This document shows, piece after piece, positions 35,668 through 48,600 of a DNA stretch of 64,000 nucleotides. The stretch's first letter is position 1. Each line of letters opens with the position of its first letter. The position numbers and the translations under genes were made by a program. The DNA comes from Castanea sativa. Its lineage: Eukaryota; Streptophyta; Magnoliopsida; Fagales; Fagaceae. Where the stretch lies: the NCBI RefSeq assembly GCF_040712315.1, contig NC_134013.1, positions 82,714,001 through 82,778,000 of the forward strand, read 5' to 3'. The notes beneath the pieces were generated by a model. That model was given only the letters and a program-made list of their open reading frames with translations. It was not told where the DNA came from and did no database searches.

Positions 35668-36143
35668 ATGAGAGGAAACGCAATGTCAATCACAGAAAAG
35701 AGCTTTGTCTTGAACAACCTGTGTCACCTGACCTCCTATCCATTTGTGAAGACCACAAATGGCAAAAAACTTGGAATCACATCTGCTAAAAAGAGAGATT
35801 TGTCCGAGAATTCAACCCAGCAAGAAAACATTTTCCCATTGAAAGTGTCCAACCCAATTCTTTCTCGGTCTGTTGTTGCTGTGCTGGGTTTGGGATTTAT
35901 CGATGCTGGGTATGCTTTCAGAGTTTCAGTTCCTTTTGTAGAGTTTCATGTTTCTTTTTTGTCAGAGACTATCATTATATTTCTAATTGTATAAAAATTT
36001 GAATGTTCAGGTATAGTGGAGACTGGTCTAGGATTGGTGTCATCTCAAAGGAGAATGAAGACTTGCTAAAGTTTGCAGCTTTTATAGTTGTTCCTTTGTG
36101 TATCTTTCTCATATTTTCCTTCTCCAAGGAATCTGAGGATTGA
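35668..36143 (+). CDS. Small predicted plastid membrane protein (At4g30845 / DUF7887-like)
   Basis: Two exons, 35668-35909 and 36011-36143, join in phase (GG|G, Gly) to give 124 aa. Residues 1-60 are rich in Ser, Thr and Lys and look like an organelle transit peptide. Two hydrophobic segments follow: SRSVVAVLGLGFIDAG and FAAFIVVPLCIFLIFSF, separated by YSGDWSRIGVISKENEDLLK. It ends in a charged tail. I recall a similar small protein, At4g30845, next to Arabidopsis NUP43; the DUF7887 name is from memory and unsure. No function is known to me. It is transcribed away from NUP43, about 1.1 kb apart. MS at codon six could be the start instead. Confidence 0.7.
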
Positions 36144-36452
36144 TTTTTTGTTTTTCATCCTGCTGGGATTTCTGAAATTTTTAATGTGAAATGCAAATGG
36201 TGATTTGTTTAATCTATTATTGGCAAATTAATGGCAATTTGTATATTATTGAATATTTGAATTCTATGTTGGAAATTCATGAAGTAAAAATGAAAGAAGA
36301 AAATGATCCAGTAGACAAACAATAAATTTGATTGACTTAAACACACGATTAAATGTTATTCCTAGACAATATTTGTCCCCACACAATCATTACTAAAAAG
36401 TTATTACAAATTTGTCTCCACACAAGAATTACTAAATGAATATAAACTATTA

Positions 36453-36808
36453 GACTCAAATGCAAAACTAACCCTCTAACTATCTTTAGATTTCATTTCA
36501 GTCTTCTAACTTTGTTTTCGTTCATTTCAAATCTCTAAGTTTTAGATTTATTCAATTAAGACATTTCCATTAACTTTTGTTAAAATTTTTTGAAAAAAAA
36601 ATCTGGAAAATATTTTTCAATCATTAATTGAATTTTTTTTAATTTAAAAAATTTGAAGAAAAATTTATAAGATTGAAAAATTAACCACAACATGTAACAA
36701 AAGTTTATGGAAAACTTAAAAGTTAGGGGACTGAAATAAACAAAAGCAAAGTTAGAGGACTGAAATAAAATTTGAATAAACTTAGAGAGTCGGTTTTGCA
36801 TTTTACCA
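36453..36808. mobile_element. Foldback Mutator-like MITE with 9-bp TSD
   Basis: Terminal inverted repeats of about 110 bp share AAATGCAAAAC and TTTCAGTC(T/C)TCTAACTTTG. The flanks AAACTATTA at 36444-36452 and 36809-36817 are identical. No coding content. Confidence 0.8.
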
Positions 36809-36839
36809 AAACTATTATTTATACCCAAATGATTATGGC

Positions 36840-37090
36840 CCTTCAACAGGCATATCCAAATAGTTATGACCTTTTAATGAGCAATTTTAATATATTCAAA
36901 TGATTATGACCTTTCAATAGATACATTTTAATTTAATAGACACATTTTCATCCAATAGGCACCTTTTATATATATCAAATCCAAAAGGTTATGACATTAT
37001 AATAGACACATTTTGGTTTAATAGACATATATATCCAATTTATAGGATTAAGACATTTCAATAGACACATTTTGGTACATACATATATTA
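36840..37090. repeat. Degenerate tandem repeat
   Basis: Units built on TTATGAC(C/A)TT(T/A)(C/T)AATAGACACATTTT recur at irregular 25-60 bp steps. The array begins 31 bp right of the MITE end. Confidence 0.55.
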
Positions 37091-37225
37091 TAACCTATTT
37101 TGTATATACCTATATATTCAACACTCTATGTGTACAACTTCTTAGCTTTGTTAACGTGAAAAGTGAAAACAAGAAAAGTTCAAAATAAGAATGGCTTCTT
37201 TAATGCAAATTTTAGAATTGTTAAA

Positions 37226-37325
37226 AATCTTATAACTCAACTAGTTAATATTTCCTGATGTGTCCCTTACATTCAAAGTTCAAATCCATCTCCCCGGTTA
37301 TAATTATCGAAATATCAAAAAGAGA
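37226..37325 (+). mobile_element. SINE copy 3 of the local family
   Basis: It has A-box-like TAACTCAACTAGTTAATA, B box AGTTCAAATCC, then CTCCCCGGTTATAATTATCG and a tail of AAATATCAAAAAGAG. It agrees with the copies at 26470 and 33516. Confidence 0.65.
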
Positions 37326-37621
37326 AAAAGAAAATTGTGGAATTAGTGGGTCATAATATGGATAATGAATGAGAACAAATAAATATCATTTTGGATTTGC
37401 TTCATTTCATACATGTCTTTTAATAAGTTTTTGTTAAGATTTTGTTTGATTGGATGATGGAAAAATAGGAGAATATCAAAAAGAGAAAAAGAAAATTGTG
37501 GAATTAGTGGGTCATAATATGGATAATGAATGAGAACAAATAAATATCATTTTGGGTTTGCTTCATTTCATACATGTCTTTTAATAAGTTTTTGTTTGAT
37601 TGGATGATGGAAAAATAGGAG
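37311..37621. repeat. 161-bp tandem duplication starting in a SINE tail
   Basis: AATATCAAAAAGAGAAAAAG begins at 37311 and again at 37472. The copies are nearly identical; the second lacks 11 bp in a GTTAAGATTTTG stretch. The left break is inside the SINE 3' tail. Confidence 0.9.
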
Positions 37622-38954
37622 AATATAAAAAATTGAAAGAATAAAAAAAATATTGTATTTTCCACCGTATGTGTCTAATAAAGAGGATGAAAAATATATA
37701 TATATATATATATTTTTTTTTTTTATACCTATGTTTTTTAGCATAGTCCATGTTTATTTCGGTTGAAAATATTGTTTAGAAAATATTTTCAATTTCAAGT
37801 GTTTGGTCTAGTTAAAATTGTTGGACAAACTGAAAATAATTTTTGATTGATTGTAAAATAACCCCTTTTTTGGCTTAAAACTATTTATGCCTCACAATTT
37901 TCTACTAGTCTCCCCGCTCCCTCCCCACCCGGCCCACCTCCCCAGCTCCTTCCTTTAAATGCCACCATTGCAACCAAAAAACAAAAACCTCAACCTTAGC
38001 TTAATTTCCCCTTCCCTTAATATTTGTTTCATGACAACCCTCCCCCTAAATCGATTACTATTTCACGACCAACATCACTATAAATCAACCTATGTTTTGT
38101 GATCAACACCATCCCTAAATCAACCTCTCCTTTGTAATACCCCAATCTCAACTTGTGTTTCACACCACCACCCCCAATTGATTAGTGTTTCGCAACCACC
38201 ACCCCTAATCTTGACATCTATTTTGCAATCATCACCAACAAATCAATCTCCGTTACACGACCGCCACCACTACCCAACCAATCTTTGTTTCTAAATCCCT
38301 AAGTGATTTTTATTTTGTAAATCTCTTGCTTTTGGTTCTATCTTTGTCAATGTTGCTTCTTTTGGTTTGTTAAAGTTTGTTGAGATATACAAATTTTTAA
38401 GATATTTTTTTGTTGTGTTTTGTATTTAGTGAATATGAGTTTTAATTTCAATGGATTTTTTTGAAGAGATAGACACATGATAATATTTTCTGGGGAGGTT
38501 AGTTTTGAGAAGGTATTTGGTATCAAATGATATCATGTTATCTGTATCAAAATCCAATAAGTGAGAAACATGTCTGCAAAAAATAACTACTCTACATCGG
38601 TAAGGTGTGATATTGAGAAAATGTTTATCACTTACTTCACGACACTAACTGCGTTGGTGTTGGTGTTGGCGTGTGAGTGTATTCATTTATCTCATCCTCC
38701 TTCCCCTATATATATATGTGTGAGTGCATGTGTGTTTATCAACAAAAAAAAAAAGGTATGTGCTAGTGAGTAGTTATTTTTGTACATGTATTTCTCATTT
38801 ATTATATTTTGATATGGATGACGTGATATTATTTTATATAAAATACTTATAGTTTTTTTTTTAGTTATAAACAAACAACTGTATATAAGAAATTTTTTTG
38901 AAAATATTTTGTTTTGATTGGAAAATATTTGCAACTGAAACAAATGCAGTGTTA
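37622..38954. other. Intergenic, with a C-rich low-complexity stretch
   Basis: The stretch 37900-38290 is rich in CACC/CAACC words and has stops in all frames. TA runs lie near 37694-37712. I see no gene. Confidence 0.45.
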
Positions 38955-39743
38955 GAACAACCACATCAATTGGTGGATAGTATTCTAAAAGAGAAAAAAA
39001 ATATCAATTTTACACATTTTGAACAAAAAAACAACCACATCAATAGGTGTAAAAATGTGTAAATATACACATTAGCTACAGTTTCCGTGTATATTTACAC
39101 GGTTACTGTAGCTCGTGCATAAAGTATTTTATTAATTTTTCTCTCTCTCCATCCCACTCTCTCTTTTTCTCTTGGGTTGTTGACTCTCACCTCCTCCACT
39201 GATCTCTGTTGCTCTCTCAAGTCTCGCCACAGCCGTGCTACGCCGATCACCTTTGCCTTGCCGATCGCCACTGCCTCATTGTTGCTCTAATCGTTGATAG
39301 TTTCGCCTCGCTATTGCTTTTGCCTCGCCGTTGCTTCGCGCTGCTGCTACTCTGATCGTTGATGTAGCTCAATCTCTGTTTGATGGTTTTGTGATTTTGA
39401 TCCGTGGATTTTGATGGTTTTGATGATTTTGATTAGTGGGTTTTGGGATTTTGATAAGCGGGTTTTGATGATTTTGATTAGTGGTTTTGGGATTTTGATG
39501 GTGGAGGCTGGCTTGATGGTGGTGGTTGTGTGGATTGTTGATGAAGGCTGGTTAATGATTGCCACTGCTCTGAGCGTTGATGGTGGCTGGGTGTTGATTG
39601 AAGAATGAATATTTTATTTGAATAATTATGTATAATAGACAAATTGATGTGGATGTTTTGTAAAAATAGGAGTGTAAAATAGAAAAAGTAGGTTTTAGAT
39701 GTGTAAATTTACAAAAATTATGCATCCAGTGATATGGATGCTC
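38955..39743. mobile_element. PIF/Harbinger (Tourist-like) MITE
   Basis: The left end reads GAACAACCACATCAATTGG; the right end on the other strand reads GAGCATCCATATCACTGG. Both are followed by ACACATTTT/TTTACAC words. The element is flanked by TTA at 38952-38954 and 39744-39746, the target site of this superfamily. Inside are a 14-bp hairpin near 39054-39100 and a TTTTGAT-based minisatellite at about 39380-39505. It holds no transposase. Confidence 0.7.
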
Positions 39744-40032
39744 TTAGCCTAACAATTTGTGTGAATAGGCAGACTTATGGAAAATTTGGTCCCGTACCAA
39801 AGGTTTAGAAATTCATCTAAAGACTTTAACCTAGTAAAGTACAAGGATTTAATAGTGTGTAGGAGGACAGTTGCAACTTACAACACTGCCCAGCCTTGGA
39901 GAAAAAAGAACCATCTAAGCCACATGGCAGCCATGTATAGGTCTCCCAAAGGGAAGTACAACATAAGAGATGACGGTAACTCTCTTATTTTCTTCATCCT
40001 TGTAAAATTCTTGAAAGATCAAAGATCATTAG

Positions 40033-40731
40033 TGTAGGGGTGGGTGTAGATTCTTGGGCCCAAGAATAAATGGATTCAGTCCCAAAGAGCCATGTATAAT
40101 GAATTTGTAGAAAGTAAGCTTAAAAATTAGGCTTCAATGGATCCACGAATACACATAGTGAATGAAAGATAGTGAGAAAGTAAAGAGAACAAGCTCTTAA
40201 GTGAAAGAAACCCTTCTAGGCAACGTCTGAGGAGAATGATCTCAGCCTATATTTCTCTTAGTTTCAGATCTTATTGCAACTTTTGCTACTACAGTATTTT
40301 CTTCTCCAATTTTCTCTCCCTCAGTTCCCGAAGGGTCCCTTACATTATATATCTCCCCTTAGATGCTTAACCCTCCATTTGTTGATCATCTTGGCCACCA
40401 CTTGAGTGTCTGTCCCATCAGACACTTTCTCTAAACCCCTTATGAGTCGCGATAGTCAAGACAACACTATTCAGGGGTTTTCTCCACATAAATGCAGCCA
40501 AGAGGTTTGGTGGGATGCATTAAATGTGATGGCAGCCACCATCCCTTCAGTCATGTTAGTGTCAACCCCTTTCCCAAAGCTCTTTATCTACAGTATGACC
40601 TTCTCTGATGACATGCTATTGACGTGACCTTATTGCCCGAGGACGTGACCTTCTTAGCGTGATAATGGCCCTTCTCGGCCATGGGTATGTCACATGTCGC
40701 AATTATCTTATTGGAATTCATGTACCCTACA
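40033..40731. mobile_element. Solo LTR with 5-bp target-site duplication
   Basis: The 699-bp block starts TGTAGGG and ends CCCTACA, exact inverted ends with TG..CA. ATTAG stands at 40028-40032 and 40732-40736. No internal retrotransposon domain or second LTR adjoins it, so it is a solo LTR left by recombination. Confidence 0.85.
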
Positions 40732-41089
40732 ATTAGTTATGATATTAATCAAATGTTTAAATTTCAAAATTTTGTAGAATAAAATTATACTTTGAAAAAA
40801 AATTATGAATTGAACAATAAATAATATCTGATAAACCCAAAATTTAACATGCATTTTAAAAACATAAAAAATATAAAACCAATAGTTATATTTTCAAAAT
40901 ATATAGTCATATTAATATTTTTTAGTAGAAGTTGTAGCAAAACTTTTTTCATACATAAAATAAAAATAAGAGAGAGAAAAAAAAAGGAAAAAAAAGAAGC
41001 TACAGATCTAAATAAGGATTGTAAGATAGTTTGCGAGAGAGATACTGGGTGAGAAAGGAGAAAAAATGAGAGGCTCGAAATCGCTAGCG

Positions 41090-41703
41090 TTATACTCTCT
41101 ACGTTTGTATAGGAAGGACTTGGCTTAGCTTATCCTATCCACTTCTCTCTCTCTCTCTGTCTCTCTCTCTTATATCTTCCTCTCTCTCACACTCTCACCC
41201 TCTTACCCTCACTCTCTGTCCCTAGCAACCTCTTTTACTTTGCTTCTTTAATATGCTCAACAATACCATTATTCCCTCTTCAATTCAGTTCCCTCCCTTT
41301 TACAACTCTGTCTCTTTCCAAATCTTTTCCATTTAAAAATACCTCCTTCTAAAGCAAACCCAACTCCCACTCTTTCCATTCTATCATTCATTCCATTAAA
41401 ATTATTATTAGCAATTTCAACTTTTTTATATACATATGCATCTGTTAATGCTTAGTTTTGGAGTCAAATGGAGCACTTGTTGATGATATTAAGCTCTCCA
41501 GCTACTGTTTGCTTTTGTTAGTTTAAGAACAAAGTTCTCAACTTTTGGAAGGAGAAAGAAATTACAAAAGCCTGTGTTGTGTGCTGACGAATCTGTTTTA
41601 TTCTATAAATTCAATCCTAAGTTATAGCTATTTTAGTTCAAGAACCAATTGAACCAAAAAGCTTTGAATTAAACCAACTCAACAGGCAATAGTTTGATGT
41701 GCA
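41090..41703 (+). promoter_or_regulatory. REC2: REC2 leader region with CT-rich tract
   Basis: A CT/GT-rich tract (about 41139-41220) is typical of plant core promoters and leaders. The start site is not determined; the upstream ATGs mean the leader is probably spliced or starts late. Confidence 0.35.
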
Positions 41704-42593
41704 ATGGCTCCCAAAACAGGCAAGGCGAAACCACATAAAGCCAAGGCAGAGAAGAAGAAAAAGGAAGAGAAAGGTGTACACTCTTTTTAGTCTTTTCAAC
41801 TTATTTCTTTTCTCATTGGATATTACTTTTGCCCTCCACTATCTGTTGGTTGCTAATAAAATTGGGCAAAGGAAACGAGAAAAACACAAACATATTTTGG
41901 AGTGCAATGTTTTGTCTTCTATATATGTTCCTTACCAGTGAAATTCAGCTCAAAATTTCGAGCCAAACTAATAGCTAGAACCAAATTGTTAAGTTAGACT
42001 TTATAATTTGAACTGGGTTTCATTGTTTATAACAAAGTTTTGATGTTTATATCCAGTTTTGCCAAATGTAATTGAGATTACCATTGAAATACCAGAAGAC
42101 ACACATGTGACGCTCAAGGTATGAATGTTCATCTACTTTTGTGTTCCAATAATGTACGTACTTGGTACGATTTTTTAACACTTAATTACGAGCAGAGGCT
42201 AATCCAAGGTGCACAATAAGGTTCGAGCACGTGTCAGATAAGATTTATTTATTTAATACGTATTTTTCTTGGTTTTATTCTAATTTTTTTTGTGTTTATT
42301 TCTTTGGGTTTGCAGGGAATCTCCACGGACAAGATCTTAGACGTGAGAAAACTTTTAGGTGTCCATGTCGAAACATGTCATTTAACCAACTTCTCCTTAT
42401 CACACGAGGTACTCTTCATTAGTAATGTACTTCTCTTCTTTGTTAATTCAAGGTAACCACGGCACATTTTAGGGTTAGAGTTTAAGTCTCTAAGAGGGAG
42501 CTTCACACATATACACTTAGATTAGACTAGAGGAGAAATTCTATCTTGTACAAAAAAAAAAAAATCAAGGCGGCAGTGGACCCGAGTTTAATA

Positions 42594-42624
<31 letters not shown>

Positions 42625-45619
42625 ATATAAGATTATATTAATTATAGTTTTTAATTAGTGTATTTGTTATAGAACCTCATTCTTTTTATTAAAAAAAAAA
42701 TTATGACTCTCTAAATGTTTGGAGATGTTTATTTTTAGTAATTAATTTTGTTTATAATAGAATAAAATTAGAGTTGTATGTTAAAAAAATGATATTTTAA
42801 AAAACTGTATTTTTTTTTTTCGTTTAAGATAAAACTATATAAGCTTATCCTTAAAGATGTTAGTTATGCGTGTAATATTGCGAAACGTCTAGGCATTAAT
42901 TAGCAAGCGTTTTTTGCTTGTTTGAGACCACACAAAAATTAGAGATAAAAAAGACCAAATAAAAGCTTTCATTCGCTAGTCTTAAAGCTAGAAAAAGACT
43001 CCGCCGTTACATAAGGAAGAGTGGGGATTTGTTTGTCTTGAACTGTGGAGAGTTTTGTCCTTACCCATTGGATGACCTTATTGGGCCAGGTCATAACATA
43101 ACATATCTTTGGACCTTTTTAATTTTTTACATTTTTAAAAGGAGATTTAGACTTTCTTAAAAACAGAAAGCACCAACACATAAAGGGACCATACGAGTGT
43201 GCCTCTTCTTCTAACTGGTCTATGAGTTAGGCGAGTGGTACTTCTCTAAGCCTTACAGACTTGAGGGGTTCATAAATCAAAATTCTAATGGTCCTAAGAG
43301 TAGAGAGGGGTAGGATTATATTGTCGATTGTCAAAAAAGGAAAGAAAATCTGCTCTAGTTGTTTGATAACTTTATAAAATTAGGCTTTGAGAACCTATTT
43401 GCCTACCCATCCATGAAATAGAATAAAAAAAAAGAAACCAATACAGAAACTAGATCGAGTTGAGTTGGATCTAAGAAAGCTCAGCCCCTATTGGAGTAAT
43501 TTTTTTTTTGGATAATTCAATAATTATAATAGAATGAAAGATATTTAAAAATATTATGAAGAGTAATTGATTGGAGATAAAAGAAAGTGGGCAGACGCAG
43601 GTGGGTCTCACGTTGGTGTGTTGCTTTTGAGTAAACGTGGGCTTTAAGGTCATGTAGTTTTCAGTTAACGTTAAAAATGGCCAACCCATTGATATTGGGC
43701 CTGGCCATTCCATGCCCAAGTTACAATTTACGTCTTTCCCCGAATTGGGTCATGTGGTTTTTCAGTTTTGAGCTCTCTCTCTCTCTCTCTCTCTCTGCTT
43801 GTTGGCTTTTGTGATTGTTGTGGGTACGAATAAAGTGCATCATATATTTACATGCATCACAACAATAAATTTCCTTTTTGTTGTTTTGTTTTTGATAGGA
43901 TTAGGATATGGAATTATTCACTTGGATTTGATTATTCACTGTAACGTTCATGTTTTCTTTTTCCATCTTTCGTTTGTGTGTGTGTTTTTCTTTCTTAAGA
44001 AATCAAAAAAAGAAAAAGAAAAAAAAAAGAGTTAGATGTGACCCACCAGTCCTAAAGTAGTAACGAAATTAACGACCAGAAAACGGCTAATTCTTTTTTG
44101 TGGCTTGTCTTAATAGGTGCGAGGACCACGTCTGAAAGATTCAGTGGACATCCTTTCGCTCAAACCCTGCCATCTCACCATCGTTGAAGGTACCCCACCT
44201 CTTGTACTCCAATCCAACGGTTCATATCTATTCTCAATCCCAAAACCACAATCTTATCCCTATCACCTACTTCACTGGATCACTGCCAAATAGGGTTTTA
44301 CTCATGTATGCTGTTGTGACATGCAATAATAAAATAATAGATTGTTTAGGAAAGAGAAGTATTATGCTTCCCACACTTTTCAAAACACTTTCACAAAAAA
44401 TTTGAAATGTCAGGTTGTTATTAATTGTTATGAATGAACAAAAAAGTAATTTAATGTAGCACTTGGAAACTTTTTTGACATTTTTTAAAATTTTTTCATA
44501 AAACATTTCTTAAAATAGATGATCTAAACGAGACCTATATATATTTTTGGTTAAAATACAGTTAATTCCTTGAACAAATGTCAACTAATTATTAGAAGAT
44601 TTTTCAATAAACTAACTTTAAGTTTTAGATGATATTAACGTAATTAGCAATTTAAGGCCTATTTGACAAGAGATTCCTAATAACGTTGTTTAAATATTGT
44701 AAAAATATGTGGGTATAAAAAAGTGTTGTGAAAATGTGTATTAAGTATTTAAATAACAAGAATGATTATTTAAACACATGCACATTTACACTTAGCATAG
44801 ACCTATATATATCTTACTAAATTTTTTTTTAGCGTTTCCGTACACACATTTTTTAAAACCGTGTTTTACTATTTCAGTGAAACAAGATCGATTTTATGTA
44901 GCTTTGTAACGTAGACACTGGTGTGCAATAATCGATTTTCTTTAAATTTTGGCAGAGGAGTACACGGAAGAGTTAGCAATCGCTCACATCCGGAGACTCC
45001 TGGACATTGTGGCCTGCACCACCTTCTTCGGCACTCCTTCCTCGTCTTCGCCCAAACCTGCGCCACGACCCCAGCCCAAAGAGCCTGGACCGGCTGACGC
45101 TGAAGCTTCAGACAATGCCGGAGACCATCCCGCTCCCAAGCCGGCCGACAAGAAACCGGGTCCCGGACTCCACGTGGCACCCGATGCCAACGACAAAGCT
45201 GACGTGTCGATGTGTCCGCCGCCGAGGCTCGGAGAGTTCTACGACTTCTTCTCCTTCTCGCATCTCACTCCGCCTCTCCACTGTTAGTTGCTCTCTCTCT
45301 CTCTCTCTCTCTCTTGCGCACTAACTGTTTGTGGAAATGCCTCTGTGAGCTCAATCTAAGTAAGTTTTTGATACTATACTTAAACCGTGACTTTTTATGT
45401 ACAGTTTTTGTGTGAACTGAAAAAAGCATTTAATATAATTAAAATTTTTAAAATATATATATAGGGAAAAAAAAATCATCATAGGCTCTATGAAAATCAT
45501 TGTATATTTTGAAGAGAAATTAGATAAGTTGAAATTGATTGATTTCCACTAGACTGTTAAGATCTGTGTATCCATTTTCCATTCGGCAATATCATAGAAA
45601 CTAATGCATTCCAATTGGA

Positions 45620-45659
<40 letters not shown>

Positions 45660-48600
45660 AACTTCCCGGTTCAACAAAGAAGTTAAATGCCTAATAATTT
45701 TTTTTAGTATAAACTATATATTTGATCCCTATTTTATATACCATATTTTAATTTGATGTCTAACATTTTAATTGTGTCAATTTAGTCCCTAATCTTTTAG
45801 TACTGTGTCAATTTAGTCTCTGCAATCATCTTTTGGATGAAAATTACATGTCGAATGGTCAAAATAAAAAATTAGCTTCTATTGATGTGACGATAAACTA
45901 AAATTTTATTTTGGCCGTTTGTTATGTAAGCAATTTTCATCCAATATATAATGGCAGAGATAAAATTGACACGACACTAAAAGGTTAGGGACCAAAATGA
46001 CACAATTGAAAGGTTAAGGATAAAATTAAAATATGGTGTAAAGGTTAGGAACTAAATATGTAGTTTACCATTTTTTTTAAAAAATATGGCTCGACAACTA
46101 ATTAGTCACATCAGTTTTCGAGAACTAATAATGAGGTTGTTTTGATTTCTTTGTTGAAAATTTTGATGGATTTAATTATGTCCTTTAGTAACTGAAATTT
46201 GCAAAGCATGATTGTCTTTTCAAACTTTGCCTAGAGTTTAGTTTGTTGATTTGTCTTGGGTTCTCTTTGCAGATATTCGGAGATCTACTCGTCCTTTCCT
46301 TGAAGATAAAACAGAAGATGATTTCTTTCAAATTGATGTGAGCACCGCAACCCCCCTTTTGTTTCATTATTTGATTATATTGCTGTGAAACTGGCTATAC
46401 TTTTAATCCACTTAACTGATTGGCTGTGGTTAATTTATTCATGAATTTGGTTGGTGTGATGTGTAATTGTGAATGTGAAGGTTCGAGTTTGCAGTGGGAA
46501 GCCAACGACAATTGTTGCTTCCAGAAATGGTTTCTACCCTGCTGGAAAACGCCTTCTTCTCAGTCACTCTTTGGTTGGTCTGCTGCAACAGATAAGCAGG
46601 GCTTTCGATGCTGTAAGTTTATATTTGTTTTGTCTTTTTCTTTAATTCTTCTGTATGTGCATGTCTGTATCATTCATGTGTTGGTTCTGTTCAAATACCG
46701 GAGTACTCATCAAACTATCCTTTTGCTTGCAGGCATACAAAGGCCTTATGAAAGGTTTCACAGAGCACAATAAAGTATGTATATATCACTATGTACTTTG
46801 ACACTTTGATAATAATCAAAGAAGATAATTTTACATTCACGTGTTTTATTTCAGTTTGGCAATCTTCCTTATGGTTTTCGGGCAAACACATGGGTTGTCC
46901 CTCCAGTTGTTGCTGATAATCCATCTGTTTTCCCGTCACTTCCCACCGAAGACGATAAGTGGGGAGGCAATGGGGGTGGGCAGGGAAGAGATGGAAAGCA
47001 TGATTGCAGGCAGTGGGCAAAGGAGTTTGCCATACTGGCAGCGATGCCTTGTAAAACAGCAGAAGAGAGGCAGATTCGAGATAGGAAAGCCTTTCTGCTT
47101 CACAGTTTATTTGTCGACGTTTCAGTTCTTAAAGCTGTTGCAGCAATTAAGCATCTCATGGACAGTAATAAATGCTCTTTAAATGATCCCGCCATTTCAA
47201 TCTTGCATGAGGAAAGAGTTGGAGATTTAATTATTAAGCTGACAAGAGATGTGCCTGATGCGAGTACAAAGTTGGATTGCAAAAATGATGGGAGTCAGGT
47301 TCTGGGAATGTCACAGGAAAAGCTTGCTCAGAGAAATTTACTAAAAGGCATAACTGCTGATGAGAGCGCTACTGTTCATGTCAGTAAATGAATTAAAATA
47401 AATTAAGTTGTCACTTGTCTAAACATGTTGTATTAGTTGCTGAGGTCATCTTTTGGTCTTGTAGGATACTTCTACTTTAAGTGTAGTGGTAGTTAGACAT
47501 TGTGGATACACAGCTGTTGTGAAAGTTTCAGACGAAGTGAATTGGGAGGGGAATCCCATTCCACAAGACATTGACATTGAGGACCAGCCTGACGGAGGTG
47601 CCAATGCCTTGAATGTCAACAGGTCAGTCAATCTATACAAAGGGTTAATATTCATTTGTGTAATTGTGGAACCAGAGAATGGTATCAATCAACTACTTAT
47701 TTTTTTTGGGAAACTTACTTTGTTCACAAGTAAACTATGTATTCTATATACTCACTGTTACTTACTTAGCAGCCTTTGTTGGTGGCATATGGTGCATTGG
47801 CTTCATGATGATATTATGAGTTATTGATATAATTTTTTGTCTGCATTACCTTTCAGCTTGAGAATGCTATTACACAAGCCACCTATGCCTCAATCATCTA
47901 GTACAGGCCAACGATTTCAGAGTTCAGATATTGAAAATTTACGCGCTTCTAGGTCTTTGGTACGGAAAATATTAGAAGGAAGTTTGCAGAAGTTGCAGGA
48001 AGAACCCACTAAACAGACCAGGTCTATCAGATGGGAGCTTGGAGCTTGTTGGGTGCAACATTTACAAAACCAGGCTTCAGGGAAAACCGAGTCTAAGAAA
48101 CCAGAAGAAGCTAAGTCCGAGCCTGCTGTAAAGGGCCTTGGAAAGCAAGGTGGACTGCTGAAGGAGATAAAGAGAAAAACGGATGTCAGAAGCACCAAAA
48201 CTGAATTGGGGAAGGAAGTCTCTATGAGTAACAACCCTGACATAAACAACAAATCAGATTACATTAGTCAGAAGGAATTGGAGAAACAAGATGAGGAGAA
48301 GGAAATGATGTGGAAAAAGCTGCTTCCTGAACCAGCATATTTGCGCCTTAAAGAATCAGAGACCGGTCTTCACCATAAGGTTTGCCAGCTGTTTTCTCCT
48401 GGTAATAACTAATTAATTCAATTTGATCTGTAAAGGTTTTGAAGCTCATTTAACCAAGAGCTGAAGTTTTTGGTGTTGTGAATTCTTCTCCATACATAAT
48501 TGGAGTTTTTCTTATTGCTTCATCTAATGTAACCTTTCTTATCATTTGTGGTGTGATGCCTTTACCATTTGCAGTTGCCCGATGAGCTGATTGAAATGGC

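Noticed and set aside
39777..40037. An 86-codon plus-strand frame beside the Harbinger-type MITE.
   Set aside because: It ends in the target site of the solo LTR, has no recognisable domain and no splice support.
44869..45324. Several overlapping frames on both strands near REC2 exon 5.
   Set aside because: GC-rich Pro/Ala coding DNA keeps other frames open. The frame from 44956 joins its neighbours in phase and matches the family.
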